A DNA stretch of 5,016 bases from contig JAQCNK010000108.1 in the NCBI GenBank assembly GCA_028275075.1, forward strand, positions 1 to 5,016, in the 5' to 3' direction. A program made the position numbers and the translations under genes. Below are positions 1 through 5,016 of the stretch, piece by piece (positions within the stretch are counted from its first letter, which is position 1; each line of letters starts with the position of its first letter). The DNA is from Haloarcula sp. (GTDB lineage: Archaea; Halobacteriota; Halobacteria; Halobacteriales; Haloarculaceae). Below the pieces are notes generated by a model. It did no database searches. It saw only the letters and a list, made by a program, of their open reading frames with translations, and had not been told where the DNA came from.

Positions 1-567
1 GCCTCGAAGAGTCAGGTAATGCGCGAGGCCCTCCGTGCGTATCTCGACAGCGAGGAGCGATCCGAGACGCCAGCAGACGCGAGCGATCAAGCCGCCGACA
101 CAGAGAGTATCGACGCGCTCATCGCTGACCGCGTCGATGCGCTCATCGCCGACCGTCTGGACCAGCCACCAGCGAGACGCCAGCCCCAAGACGTGAACGT
201 AAACATCAATTTAGATGCCGACACCGCGGCTGTAGCCGACGAGCAGCCTGTCGACGGGCAGGCGTCAGACACGGGTTCCGACAGTGGTGGAGCGGGTGTA
301 TCACACGGGCGCGATGGGCGTAAGACAGCTTCCGAGGGCCGCGAAAACGCGGAGGCCGACGGTCAGTCCGCGTGTTCCCAGTGTGGCGAAACCGTGTCGT
401 CATCACACGTTTACTGCCCTAACTGCGGTGAGAAGGCTTCTCGACGCGTGTTCTGCGACTGCGGCGACGAAATCCGGTCGGACTGGGGGTTCTGTCCTGG
501 GTGCGGTCGGCGAACTCCAGCGGCGGACGTGCTCGACCATCCGAGCAGTAGCGCAAACAAAGAGTAA
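1..567 (+). CDS. cdrL: CdrL-type cell-division regulator, RHH plus double zinc ribbon, 5'-truncated by the window
   Basis: This is the C-terminal 188 residues of a DNA-binding protein. The frame is open from base 1. The first residues (ASKSQVMREALRAYL) read as the second helix of a ribbon-helix-helix domain, closely paralleling [14 protein letters not shown] in the next gene, so the ATG at 19 is internal and the real start lies upstream. After it come an acidic low-complexity linker, a doubled IDALIADR/VDALIADR segment, and two zinc ribbons at about nucleotides 373-504: CxxC...CxxC, then CxC...CxxC. The stop is TAA at 565-567. In haloarchaea an RHH protein of this build (CdrL) lies upstream of cdrS-ftsZ2 and controls that operon; identity here rests on domain order and position. 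Its likely target is the gap directly downstream. The ribbons could mediate protein contacts or sense metal or redox state, which is inference. Confidence 0.85.
   Translation, partial: ASKSQVMREALRAYLDSEERSETPADASDQAADTESIDALIADRVDALIADRLDQPPARRQPQDVNVNINLDADTAAVADEQPVDGQASDTGSDSGGAGVSHGRDGRKTASEGRENAEADGQSACSQCGETVSSSHVYCPNCGEKASRRVFCDCGDEIRSDWGFCPGCGRRTPAADVLDHPSSSANKE
109..156 (+). repeat. 24-bp tandem duplication inside cdrL
   Basis: Two adjacent 24-base units (109-132 and 133-156) differ at four bases. They encode IDALIADR and VDALIADR, and a partial third unit (LDQ) follows. The unit is 8 residues long, in frame, and lies in the linker between the RHH domain and the zinc ribbons. It may form a short amphipathic helix that helps dimer formation (inference). 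Confidence 0.6.
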
Positions 568-580
568 GAACCGCCCACCG

Positions 581-620
581 GGGCCAGCGTGTGCCTGTCA
601 TACACTGGCCCAAACTTTTA
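581..620 (+). terminator. GC-rich stem-loop plus T run after cdrL
   Basis: GGGCCAG (581-587) pairs exactly with CTGGCCC (605-611). After one C-A mismatch the stem continues with five more pairs (589-593 with 599-603, one of them G-T), leaving a 5-base loop at 594-598. AAACTTTTA follows at once. It starts 14 bases after the cdrL stop, which fits termination of the cdrL transcript. Its right arm touches the BRE/TATA-like element of the next promoter, so it could also be an operator for a dimeric regulator. Confidence 0.55.
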
Positions 621-621
621 T
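611..621 (+). promoter_or_regulatory. BRE/TATA-like element upstream of cdrS-ftsZ2
   Basis: CAAAC followed by TTTTAT (616-621) resembles a haloarchaeal BRE plus TATA box and is the best such match in the cdrL-cdrS gap. A start about 25 bases downstream would fall near 645 and give a leader of about 135 bases before cdrS. The T run may instead belong only to the cdrL terminator. Confidence 0.5.
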
Positions 622-648
622 CACCCTATCCATTGTGGTACATGTTGA

Positions 649-666
649 GTAAGACGGTCGTCTTAC
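649..666. promoter_or_regulatory. 18-bp palindrome, candidate operator
   Basis: GTAAGACG (649-656) and CGTCTTAC (659-666) are exact reverse complements around a 2-base centre (GT). The dyad sits at or just after the start predicted from the TATA-like element at 616-621. RHH proteins bind as dimers or tetramers to short inverted or repeated sites, so CdrL or CdrS is a natural candidate binder. That assignment is inference; the symmetry is directly visible. Confidence 0.6.
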
Positions 667-719
667 ACAGTTGAGGTCGCGGTGGCTAACCGGTCGCCGT
701 CGGTCGGTCTCACTGTGTA
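664..719. repeat. Long inverted repeat in the cdrS leader
   Basis: TACACAGTTGAG (664-675) pairs with CTCACTGTGTA (709-719) over 11 pairs with one bulged T. Inside it, CGGTGGC (680-686) can pair as RNA with GTCGCCG (693-699) if two G-U pairs are allowed, leaving a 6-base loop. If transcription starts near 645 this would fold as a two-part hairpin in the leader. Its first three bases overlap the right arm of the 649-666 palindrome. Confidence 0.45.
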
Positions 720-723
720 TAAC
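715..723 (+). promoter_or_regulatory. Second TATA-like element nearer cdrS
   Basis: GTGTATAAC could be an alternative TATA box. It would place a start near 743-747 and a leader of about 35 bases. There is no clear BRE in front of it, and it overlaps the right arm of the inverted repeat at 664-719. This is a weaker candidate than 611-621. Confidence 0.25.
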
Positions 724-756
724 AGCCAGATGGACGGTGGATACGGCATGGTTGGA

Positions 757-765
757 TCGTCTTAC
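757..765. promoter_or_regulatory. Third copy of the operator half-site
   Basis: TCGTCTTAC here is identical to 658-666, the right half of the palindrome, and lies 99 bases downstream of it. It ends 3 bases before the cdrS ribosome binding site, so a bound protein could affect the transcript start, or translation if the site acts as RNA. Regulatory meaning is inferred from the exact 9-base repetition within one intergenic gap. Confidence 0.4.
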
Positions 766-768
766 CAA

Positions 769-773
769 GGGAG
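769..773 (+). promoter_or_regulatory. Ribosome binding site of cdrS
   Basis: GGGAG lies 6 bases before the ATG at 780. It supports that start and shows that cdrS is translated from a leadered mRNA, not a leaderless one. Confidence 0.6.
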
Positions 774-779
774 ATAACA

Positions 780-962
780 ATGGAGCGTGTGACACTACGG
801 ATTCCGAAGCAGCAGATCGAAGAGGTCGAACAGATGGTCGAAACGGGTGAATTCCCTAACCGGAGTGAAGCCATCCGGTCGGCCGTCCGGGAGATGCTGT
901 CTGAGCAAGAGAGCTCGGAACGCAACTCCGAGAACAAGAAGCGCACCTGGGCAGGGGTGTGA
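780..962 (+). CDS. cdrS: CdrS, short ribbon-helix-helix transcription regulator
   Basis: A 60-residue protein consisting almost entirely of one RHH (MetJ/Arc-type) domain. The strand is VTLRIP (residues 4-9), helix A about 10-22, a turn at GEFPNR, and helix [13 protein letters not shown] (29-40), followed by a polar tail. Strand residues would contact DNA in a dimer. In Halobacterium and Haloferax the short RHH protein encoded directly before ftsZ2 (CdrS) regulates ftsZ2 and other genes, and this one has the same size and place. A GGGAG ribosome site precedes the ATG. Its TGA lies 2 bases before the ftsZ2 ATG, so the two genes are surely co-transcribed and probably translationally coupled. 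Helix B resembles the RHH fragment of the upstream gene, suggesting an old duplication or shared family. Confidence 0.9.
   Translation: MERVTLRIPKQQIEEVEQMVETGEFPNRSEAIRSAVREMLSEQESSERNSENKKRTWAGV
954..959 (+). promoter_or_regulatory. Ribosome binding site of ftsZ2 inside the cdrS end
   Basis: GGGGTG lies in the last codons of cdrS and ends 5 bases before the ATG at 965. It selects that ATG over the in-frame GTG at 959, which forms part of the site itself. Confidence 0.6.
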
Positions 963-964
963 CA

Positions 965-2173
965 ATGCAGGATATCGTCAACGAAGCCCTGGAACGCGAC
1001 GAACAGGAGAAACAAAAGCTGTCCGACGAAGATATCAACGGTTTCGGTGACCCCCGTATCGTCATCGTCGGCTGCGGTGGTGCCGGCAACAACACTGTCA
1101 ACCGACTCTACAACATCGGCGTTGAGGGCGCCGACACCGTGGCCATCAACACGGACAAACAACACCTCAAGATGATCGAGGCAGACACGAAGATCCTAGT
1201 TGGCAAGTCCCTCACCAACGGTCTGGGTGCGGGTGGCGACCCCTCGATGGGCGAGCGGGCGACTGAGATGGCACAGGGAACGATCAAGGAAGTGCTGGGC
1301 GATGCGGATCTGGTCTTCGTCACCGCTGGCATGGGTGGCGGAACCGGGACCGGTGCGGCCCCAGTGGTCTCGAAAATCGCTGAAGAGGAAGGCGCCATCG
1401 TCGTCGGGATGGTCTCGACGCCGTTCAACGTCGAGCGAGCACGCACAGTGAAAGCTGAGGAGGGCCTAGAGAAGCTCCGCAACGAGGCCGACTCCATTAT
1501 CGTGCTGGACAACAACCGCCTGCTGGATTACGTCCCGAACCTACCCATTGGCAAGGCCTTCTCGGTCATGGACCAGATCATCGCCGAGACGGTCAAGGGG
1601 ATCTCGGAAACAATCACCCAGCCCAGCCTCATCAACCTCGACTACGCCGACATGACCTCCATCATGAATCAGGGCGGCGTCGCGGTGATGCTGGTGGGTG
1701 AGACCCAGGAAAAGAACAAGACCGAAGAAGTGGTCAAGGACGCGATGAACCACCCCCTCCTAGACGTGGACTATCGCGGTGCGAGCGGCGGGCTCGTGCA
1801 TATCACTGGCGGCCCAGACCTCACCCTGAAGGAGGCCGAAGGTATCGCCCAGAACATCACCGAGCGACTGGAGGCATCAGCGAACGTCATCTGGGGCGCC
1901 CGGATAGAAGAAGAGTACAAAGGCAAGGTTCGCGTCATGGCCATCATGACAGGTGTCCAGTCCGCACAGGTCTTGGGGCCATCCACCCAGAAGCAGGCTA
2001 ACAAGTCCCGCAAGGCGATTCAGGAGGTTGGCGATGACACCTCCTTTGACGCCTCCAAGAACTTCGAAGAGGCCGGCACCTCCGGCGGGAACCCCGGCTA
2101 CGGCGAGACCGACGGCGGCCGCGCCCAGCACGAGAAGAACAACGGAGTCGACGTTATCCGGACGAGCGAGTAG
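965..2173 (+). CDS. ftsZ2: Cell-division tubulin homologue FtsZ2
   Basis: FtsZ is a GTPase that polymerises into the mid-cell ring driving division; haloarchaea carry FtsZ1 and FtsZ2, and FtsZ2 is needed for constriction. The 402-residue protein has the Rossmann-like GTP-binding start GCGGAGNN (36-43), the tubulin signature GMGGGTGTG (122-130), and the T7 loop NLDYADM (224-230) with N224, D226 and D229 for GTP hydrolysis across the interface. The C-terminal domain runs to about 337, then a polar glycine-rich linker, then the conserved end GVDVIR (394-399). The N-terminus MQDIVNEAL and the cdrS neighbour indicate FtsZ2, not FtsZ1. The ATG at 965 is chosen because GGGGTG precedes it by 5 bases and relatives begin MQDIV. 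A GTG at 959 is the alternative and would add two residues. All key residues are present, so it should be active. Confidence 0.97.
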   Translation: MQDIVNEALERDEQEKQKLSDEDINGFGDPRIVIVGCGGAGNNTVNRLYNIGVEGADTVAINTDKQHLKMIEADTKILVGKSLTNGLGAGGDPSMGERATEMAQGTIKEVLGDADLVFVTAGMGGGTGTGAAPVVSKIAEEEGAIVVGMVSTPFNVERARTVKAEEGLEKLRNEADSIIVLDNNRLLDYVPNLPIGKAFSVMDQIIAETVKGISETITQPSLINLDYADMTSIMNQGGVAVMLVGETQEKNKTEEVVKDAMNHPLLDVDYRGASGGLVHITGGPDLTLKEAEGIAQNITERLEASANVIWGARIEEEYKGKVRVMAIMTGVQSAQVLGPSTQKQANKSRKAIQEVGDDTSFDASKNFEEAGTSGGNPGYGETDGGRAQHEKNNGVDVIRTSE

Positions 2174-2198
2174 CGTTCGGCCTCGTTCTCTGTTTTCC

Positions 2199-2221
2199 GA
2201 GGGACAGGACCCCCTCTTTTT
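2199..2221 (+). terminator. Hairpin and T5 terminator of cdrS-ftsZ2
   Basis: GAGGG (2199-2203) pairs with CCCTC (2212-2216) around an 8-base loop and is followed directly by five T (2217-2221), 25 bases after the ftsZ2 stop. It fits termination of the operon before the convergent ncsA. Confidence 0.65.
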
Positions 2222-2267
2222 GTGAGAGGATAGATGGTAGCGGTTGTGCTGTATATGATCGCCAGCT

Positions 2268-2276
2268 AAACAAAAA
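2268..2276 (-). terminator. T-rich terminator of ncsA
   Basis: Read on the minus strand this is TTTTTGTTT, starting 7 bases after the ncsA stop codon. No strong hairpin precedes it. Archaeal termination often needs only a T-rich stretch, so this is a plausible end for the ncsA transcript. Confidence 0.45.
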
Positions 2277-2283
2277 CGACGAG

Positions 2284-3276
2284 TCAGACTGCTTCGAGCG
2301 CTGCAAGGAGATTACACTTTCGACAGATATCGCGAGCGGTGGGCGCACCGCAGTTATCACACTCCCCGAAGTCCCGCTCGCTGCTCTCACCGCCGAAGGC
2401 GTCGGCCGCCAGCGCAGCGAGTTTCTCATAGCCCGCCATGATGGAGTGCCGAGTTCCGGGGTGGTTCTCCTCCAGCCCGAGCATGAGCTCCTGGATCTCG
2501 CCGCGATACGCTTCGGAGGCGTGGGGACACTCCGTGATGTGGGCCGGAAGATCACGGAAACGGGCGTAGAGAGCGATCTCTTTTTCGGGCACGTCGCGAA
2601 GGGGCTTTGCTCTGGGGACGTGGTGGTCCTGGCTCTCACGAGTCCGCTCCGTGGGTGCGTCGCCGTCGTCAAAGGGACCCAGTGAGGCGTCGAAGTGTTT
2701 GGCTATCTGATTGACATCACCTTCTAGGAAGTTCATCAGCGCCGTCTCGGCCTCGTCGTCGAGATTGTGGCCGGTCAGGAGCTTGTCCGCGCCCAACTCC
2801 TCGGCATAGCGAGAGAGGATGTCGCGACGGAAGACGCCACAGTAGGCACAGGCAGCCATCCCCTCCGGGTCGTCGTCGACCACGTCGTCCATCTGGACCC
2901 CGAACTCCGACTCGTAGGAGACGACCTCGTGGCGGATGCCGAGATCAGCGGTGAGTTGCTCACACGCGTCGAGACTCTTGTCGCGGTACCCCTCGATACC
3001 CTCGTGAATAGAGAGCGCGACGAGTTCGATCCTGGGGTCTCGTTCGAAGATATCGTAGAGAATGTGTGTGAGGACGACACTGTCTTTGCCGCCGGAGAGA
3101 CCGATGACCCACGTCTCGGGATCCTCCGGCGTCGCGTCGTCGGGGACGAGTCCGTCCTCGCGAACCCGTCGGCGAAGGCGCTTCTCGACAGCCCGGCAGA
3201 GATGGTCCTCGCAGAGATAGAGCCCCGAGTAGGCCGCGTGCAACACCGCGTCGGACTCGCACTTGTCACACTCCAT
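2284..3276 (-). CDS. ncsA: NcsA, tRNA wobble-uridine 2-thiolation enzyme (TtuA/Ncs6 family)
   Basis: This family adenylates uridine 34 of Lys, Glu and Gln tRNAs and inserts sulfur; in Haloferax, NcsA works with the ubiquitin-like SAMP2 and the E1-like UbaA. The 330-residue protein shows, in order: an N-terminal zinc finger (C3, C6, C22, H25); the PP-loop SGGKDS (61-66) for ATP; CAYCG (143-147) and TECPH with C250, the three cysteines that hold a 4Fe-4S cluster in TtuA; GHNLDDEAET (169-178); and a C-terminal zinc finger (C306, C309, C318, C321). Length and motifs are complete. I chose the ATG at 3276 because homologues begin MEC directly before the finger. An in-frame ATG at 3300 would add 8 residues, and a weak TATA-like GATACT about 26 bases before it leaves that start open. 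It lies downstream of, and is probably co-transcribed with, the small gene at 3337-3522, and is convergent with ftsZ2. Confidence 0.93.
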   Translation of the reverse strand: MECDKCESDAVLHAAYSGLYLCEDHLCRAVEKRLRRRVREDGLVPDDATPEDPETWVIGLSGGKDSVVLTHILYDIFERDPRIELVALSIHEGIEGYRDKSLDACEQLTADLGIRHEVVSYESEFGVQMDDVVDDDPEGMAACAYCGVFRRDILSRYAEELGADKLLTGHNLDDEAETALMNFLEGDVNQIAKHFDASLGPFDDGDAPTERTRESQDHHVPRAKPLRDVPEKEIALYARFRDLPAHITECPHASEAYRGEIQELMLGLEENHPGTRHSIMAGYEKLAALAADAFGGESSERDFGECDNCGAPTARDICRKCNLLAALEAV

Positions 3277-3336
3277 TACCACAGAGTACGTCCGGGTCAT
3301 CCTGAGGGTTTCGTCTCGTGTCCAGTATCGCGTCAG

Positions 3337-3522
3337 TCATCGAGGCTGTCGATGTCGGCGATGGACCCGGTAGCGCTCGGCGAGCCGGTCAACGAGCCAT
3401 TGGACGTTCTCGTGGCGACAGCGGTTGCCCCAGCAGAGCACGAGTAGGCAGTCCCGCGTGGTGCCGGCGGCGCTACTCAATGACCGGCGGCTTGCACCGT
3501 CGTCGTAGATCCGGATCTGCAT
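3337..3522 (-). CDS. Small hypothetical protein with probable C-terminal frameshift
   Basis: I do not recognise this 61-residue protein. A weak ribosome site (GAAGG, 6 bases before the ATG at 3522) and a high share of G/C at third codon positions support coding. It predicts a strand (MQIRIYDD), a hydrophobic strand CLLVLCW, then NRCRHENVQWLVDRLAERY, with cysteines 25, 30 and 35. In the open frame it ends in an arginine/histidine-rich run (VHRRHRQPR), unlike any neighbour, and third-position G/C falls sharply there. One base fewer near 3363-3370 would instead give RVIADIDSLDD with a stop at 3333, acidic and with the usual codon use. So the original gene probably ran from 3522 to 3333 and carries a one-base insertion or a sequencing error. 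The strand-helix-strand outline recalls the start of an alpha/beta hydrolase or a thioredoxin-like ferredoxin; neither is secure. It lies between the DUF2332 gene and ncsA, same strand. Confidence 0.5.
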   Translation of the reverse strand: MQIRIYDDGASRRSLSSAAGTTRDCLLVLCWGNRCRHENVQWLVDRLAERYRVHRRHRQPR

Positions 3523-3595
3523 ATCTTGCCTTCGACAGTAGGTTCGAAAACAGCTGCGTTCCACCTCGAGATCGGTCTCTACGGACCCAACCTCG

Positions 3596-4618
3596 CTACC
3601 TCCAGTCGAGCCAGACGCCGTGTGGATCGGACTCGACGAGACGGTCCCGGCACACCTCACCGGCCTCACGACGGACCCAGTCGAGGGTGATCGACTCGCC
3701 ACCGGAGAGTTCCGGTGCACCGGTGAGCCAGTGGAGCGGGCGCTGTGCCATCCGGTCCGAGAGCGTGGCTTCGAGAGCGTCACAGACTGGGCCGGGAACC
3801 TGGTAGAGCACGAGCGTGTTGACCACGCAGACGGGTACGTCGTCCGGAATCTCGTCGAGGACGGCGGGTAGATCGTCGAGGAGGTCGCCCTCGACGAACC
3901 GTGGTGGATCCGCGCTGGCGACCTGGAGCGCCCCCGCCAGTAGTTCACGCCGCTCGGTGTGACCCGGCCAGACGAGCGCGCGGAGCCAATCAGTATCAGT
4001 GGGATCAGCAACGTCCAGCGGGTTGCGGTCGATGCCGACCCGCGAATGGATGGCTGGCGGTGACTCGGGCAGTGGCGGATCGCCGCCGCGAACCTCGCTC
4101 TCGATAGTGACCGGCGAGTCCGGACTGCCGACTATCCGGCCGTCGTAGTCGTAGCGGTAGCGGTCGAACAGGAGGTTCAGCCCGGCGCTCGGCCCGAGTT
4201 CCACCAGCGCGAGCGGCCCGTCGACCCGCGCCGCGACGTTGGCGATAGCGGGATACAGCACGGCCGACCGGCGCACCGAGTTGGTCTGTGTCCGACGGGT
4301 CGAGAGCAGCGGGCAGATGGCGTCGGCATTGTCGAGACAGAACGACCGGAAGGCCGGGTAACACTCGTCGTCGGGGTCATGTGCGTCCGCGGTCAGGCTC
4401 GGGTAGTAGCGAGCGAGGGGATGGTCGCCATCGCGCTCAAGTCGGTACTGCACCGCCGCGAGCAGGAGGTGTGGGACTTGTCGACCCTCGGGGACCGCCT
4501 CGGCCAGCGCCAGCACGTCGGGGTCATCGGCAATGTGTCGGCAGAGATGGGCGTACAGCGGGTCCGACCCCTCGGCCCACGCGGCGAGGTCGCGAAACTG
4601 GGCGGCGAAATCGTCCAT
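3596..4618 (-). CDS. DUF2332 family protein
   Basis: A 340-residue soluble protein of unknown function. Family marks are ELGPSAGLNLLFDRY (140-154), GIDRNPLDV (195-203), WLRALVWPGH (211-220), the strand VCVVNTLVLYQVP (263-275), and the closing HGVWLDW (333-339). The glycine-rich ELGPSAG segment after a strand looks like motif I of a Rossmann-type methyltransferase, but no methyltransferase activity is established for the family; this is inference. No signal peptide or membrane segment is visible. The ATG at 4618 is preferred to the one at 4681: it starts at the conserved acidic helix, and a T-rich box lies about 27 bases before it, as expected for a leaderless haloarchaeal mRNA. The longer form adds 21 residues with no acidic character and would run into the promoter region. 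It is the first gene of the minus-strand group leading to ncsA and is divergent from the gene at 4730. Confidence 0.85.
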   Translation of the reverse strand: MDDFAAQFRDLAAWAEGSDPLYAHLCRHIADDPDVLALAEAVPEGRQVPHLLLAAVQYRLERDGDHPLARYYPSLTADAHDPDDECYPAFRSFCLDNADAICPLLSTRRTQTNSVRRSAVLYPAIANVAARVDGPLALVELGPSAGLNLLFDRYRYDYDGRIVGSPDSPVTIESEVRGGDPPLPESPPAIHSRVGIDRNPLDVADPTDTDWLRALVWPGHTERRELLAGALQVASADPPRFVEGDLLDDLPAVLDEIPDDVPVCVVNTLVLYQVPGPVCDALEATLSDRMAQRPLHWLTGAPELSGGESITLDWVRREAGEVCRDRLVESDPHGVWLDWR

Positions 4619-4641
4619 GCTACCGCCGACTGGCGACGGAA

Positions 4642-4650
4642 CCAAAAGCG
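4642..4650 (-). promoter_or_regulatory. TATA-like box for the DUF2332 gene
   Basis: On the minus strand CGCTTTTGG is centred about 27 bases before the ATG at 4618. This is the spacing of a leaderless haloarchaeal promoter. The match to a full TATA consensus is poor. Confidence 0.35.
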
Positions 4651-4698
4651 TACTGACGGGGTGGGGAGTAGTAGCATACACGCCCCTCGGAGAGTCAG

Positions 4699-4705
4699 TG
4701 TTTTG
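4699..4705 (+). promoter_or_regulatory. TATA-like box for the gene at 4730
   Basis: TGTTTTG is centred about 27 bases before the ATG at 4730, and no ribosome binding site precedes that ATG, so the transcript is probably leaderless. The box is only a T run in otherwise GC-rich DNA. Confidence 0.3.
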
Positions 4706-4729
4706 CCCGCCGACCCACTACAGCAGATA

Positions 4730-5016
4730 ATGAGCATGGACCGTGCGGCCGCCGTTTCTCGTGTCGAAGAGATCGTCGAGACGGTCGAATCCGATATCAT
4801 GCCGGTGCCGGTCCGAGAGGTGTGGGTGTACGGTGACGTGGCACTGGGACTCGACCCTATCGAGCGTCTAGATATCTACGTCACCAAAGACATCCTGTTC
4901 AAGGACGCCCCCGAGCGCAGCGAGGCGTTCGAACAGAGCCACGGCGTCGACGGTGTCGGCAAGACAGTTCGGGCCGAGTGGGCCGAGGCGTACCCCGACT
5001 ATCTCCGCGCTAACGC
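4730..5016 (+). CDS. Haloarchaeal conserved protein (DUF7095-like), 3'-truncated by the window
   Basis: The first 95 residues of a longer protein; no stop occurs before the window ends. It starts MSMDRAAAV and continues with an amphipathic acidic helix, then VPVREVWVYGDVALGLDP (27-44), LDIYVTKDILF (47-57) and HGVDGVGKTVRAEWAE (71-86). From memory this matches a haloarchaea-specific family (DUF7095) of unknown role, and its WVYGDVALG...LDIYV pattern recalls the strand-GS-helix-strand core of nucleotidyltransferases. The usual second acidic residue after LD is Y here, so activity is doubtful. The start may be 4730 or, as relatives beginning MD suggest, 4736; the T-rich box at 4699-4705 fits 4730 better. 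It is divergent from the DUF2332 gene and shares a 111-base promoter region with it. Confidence 0.8.
   Translation, partial: MSMDRAAAVSRVEEIVETVESDIMPVPVREVWVYGDVALGLDPIERLDIYVTKDILFKDAPERSEAFEQSHGVDGVGKTVRAEWAEAYPDYLRAN

Noticed and set aside
19..567. ATG at 19 as the true start of the first gene
   Set aside because: The frame is open back to base 1 and the ATG falls inside the second helix of the RHH domain, so the gene begins before the window.
710..1165. Minus-strand open frame of 151 codons over cdrS and ftsZ2
   Set aside because: It is antisense to two well-supported genes, resembles nothing known, and is a by-product of GC-rich codon use.
2249..2258. TATA-like CTGTATATGA between ftsZ2 and ncsA as a promoter
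   Set aside because: It lies between convergent genes, and no coding frame of either direction begins downstream within reach.
2767..3447. Plus-strand open frame of 226 codons opposite ncsA
   Set aside because: It mirrors the ncsA codons, has no ribosome site or recognisable domain, and ncsA carries all family motifs.
3337..4011. Full 224-codon minus-strand frame as one protein
   Set aside because: Its upstream two thirds overlap the DUF2332 gene in another frame and are Arg/Ser/Thr-rich shadow sequence; only the part from 3522 down looks coding.
4619..4681. Upstream ATG at 4681 for the DUF2332 gene
   Set aside because: The 21 extra residues lack acidic halophile character and their DNA holds the likely promoter box; the ATG at 4618 starts the conserved part.

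Overview
The window looks like chromosomal DNA from a halophilic archaeon (Halobacteria). It is GC-rich with strong G/C at third codon positions, the proteins are very acidic, and the central block matches a known haloarchaeal cell-division locus: a ribbon-helix-helix (RHH) protein with a zinc-ribbon tail (CdrL), a short RHH protein (CdrS) and the tubulin homologue FtsZ2, followed by a convergent ncsA (tRNA thiolation). In Haloferax volcanii ftsZ2 and ncsA are also neighbours, from memory HVO_0581 and HVO_0580. The genus cannot be fixed from the sequence.

Layout. Bases 1-567 (+) are the 3' part of cdrL; most of its RHH domain lies before the window. Bases 568-779 are a 212-base regulatory gap. 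It holds a strong GC stem-loop followed by a T run, a BRE/TATA-like element, an 18-bp palindrome, a second longer inverted repeat, and a third copy of the palindrome half-site just before the cdrS ribosome binding site. cdrS (780-962) and ftsZ2 (965-2173) form a tight operon, closed by a hairpin plus T5 terminator. Bases 2174-2283 separate convergent genes and hold a terminator for each direction.

On the minus strand there follow, in transcription order, a DUF2332 protein (4618-3596), a 61-codon gene with an apparent frameshift near its end (3522-3337) and ncsA (3276-2284). The gaps are 73 and about 60 bases, so one transcript is possible. A divergent haloarchaeal gene of the DUF7095 type starts at 4730 (+) and runs off the end.

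How they fit together: CdrL and CdrS are transcription factors of the cell-division programme and FtsZ2 is one of the two haloarchaeal division-ring tubulins. NcsA serves translation by 2-thiolating tRNA wobble uridine with the ubiquitin-like SAMP2 as sulfur carrier. The two remaining families have no established role. The most interesting parts are the structured cdrS-ftsZ2 leader with three half-sites and the small frameshifted gene upstream of ncsA.
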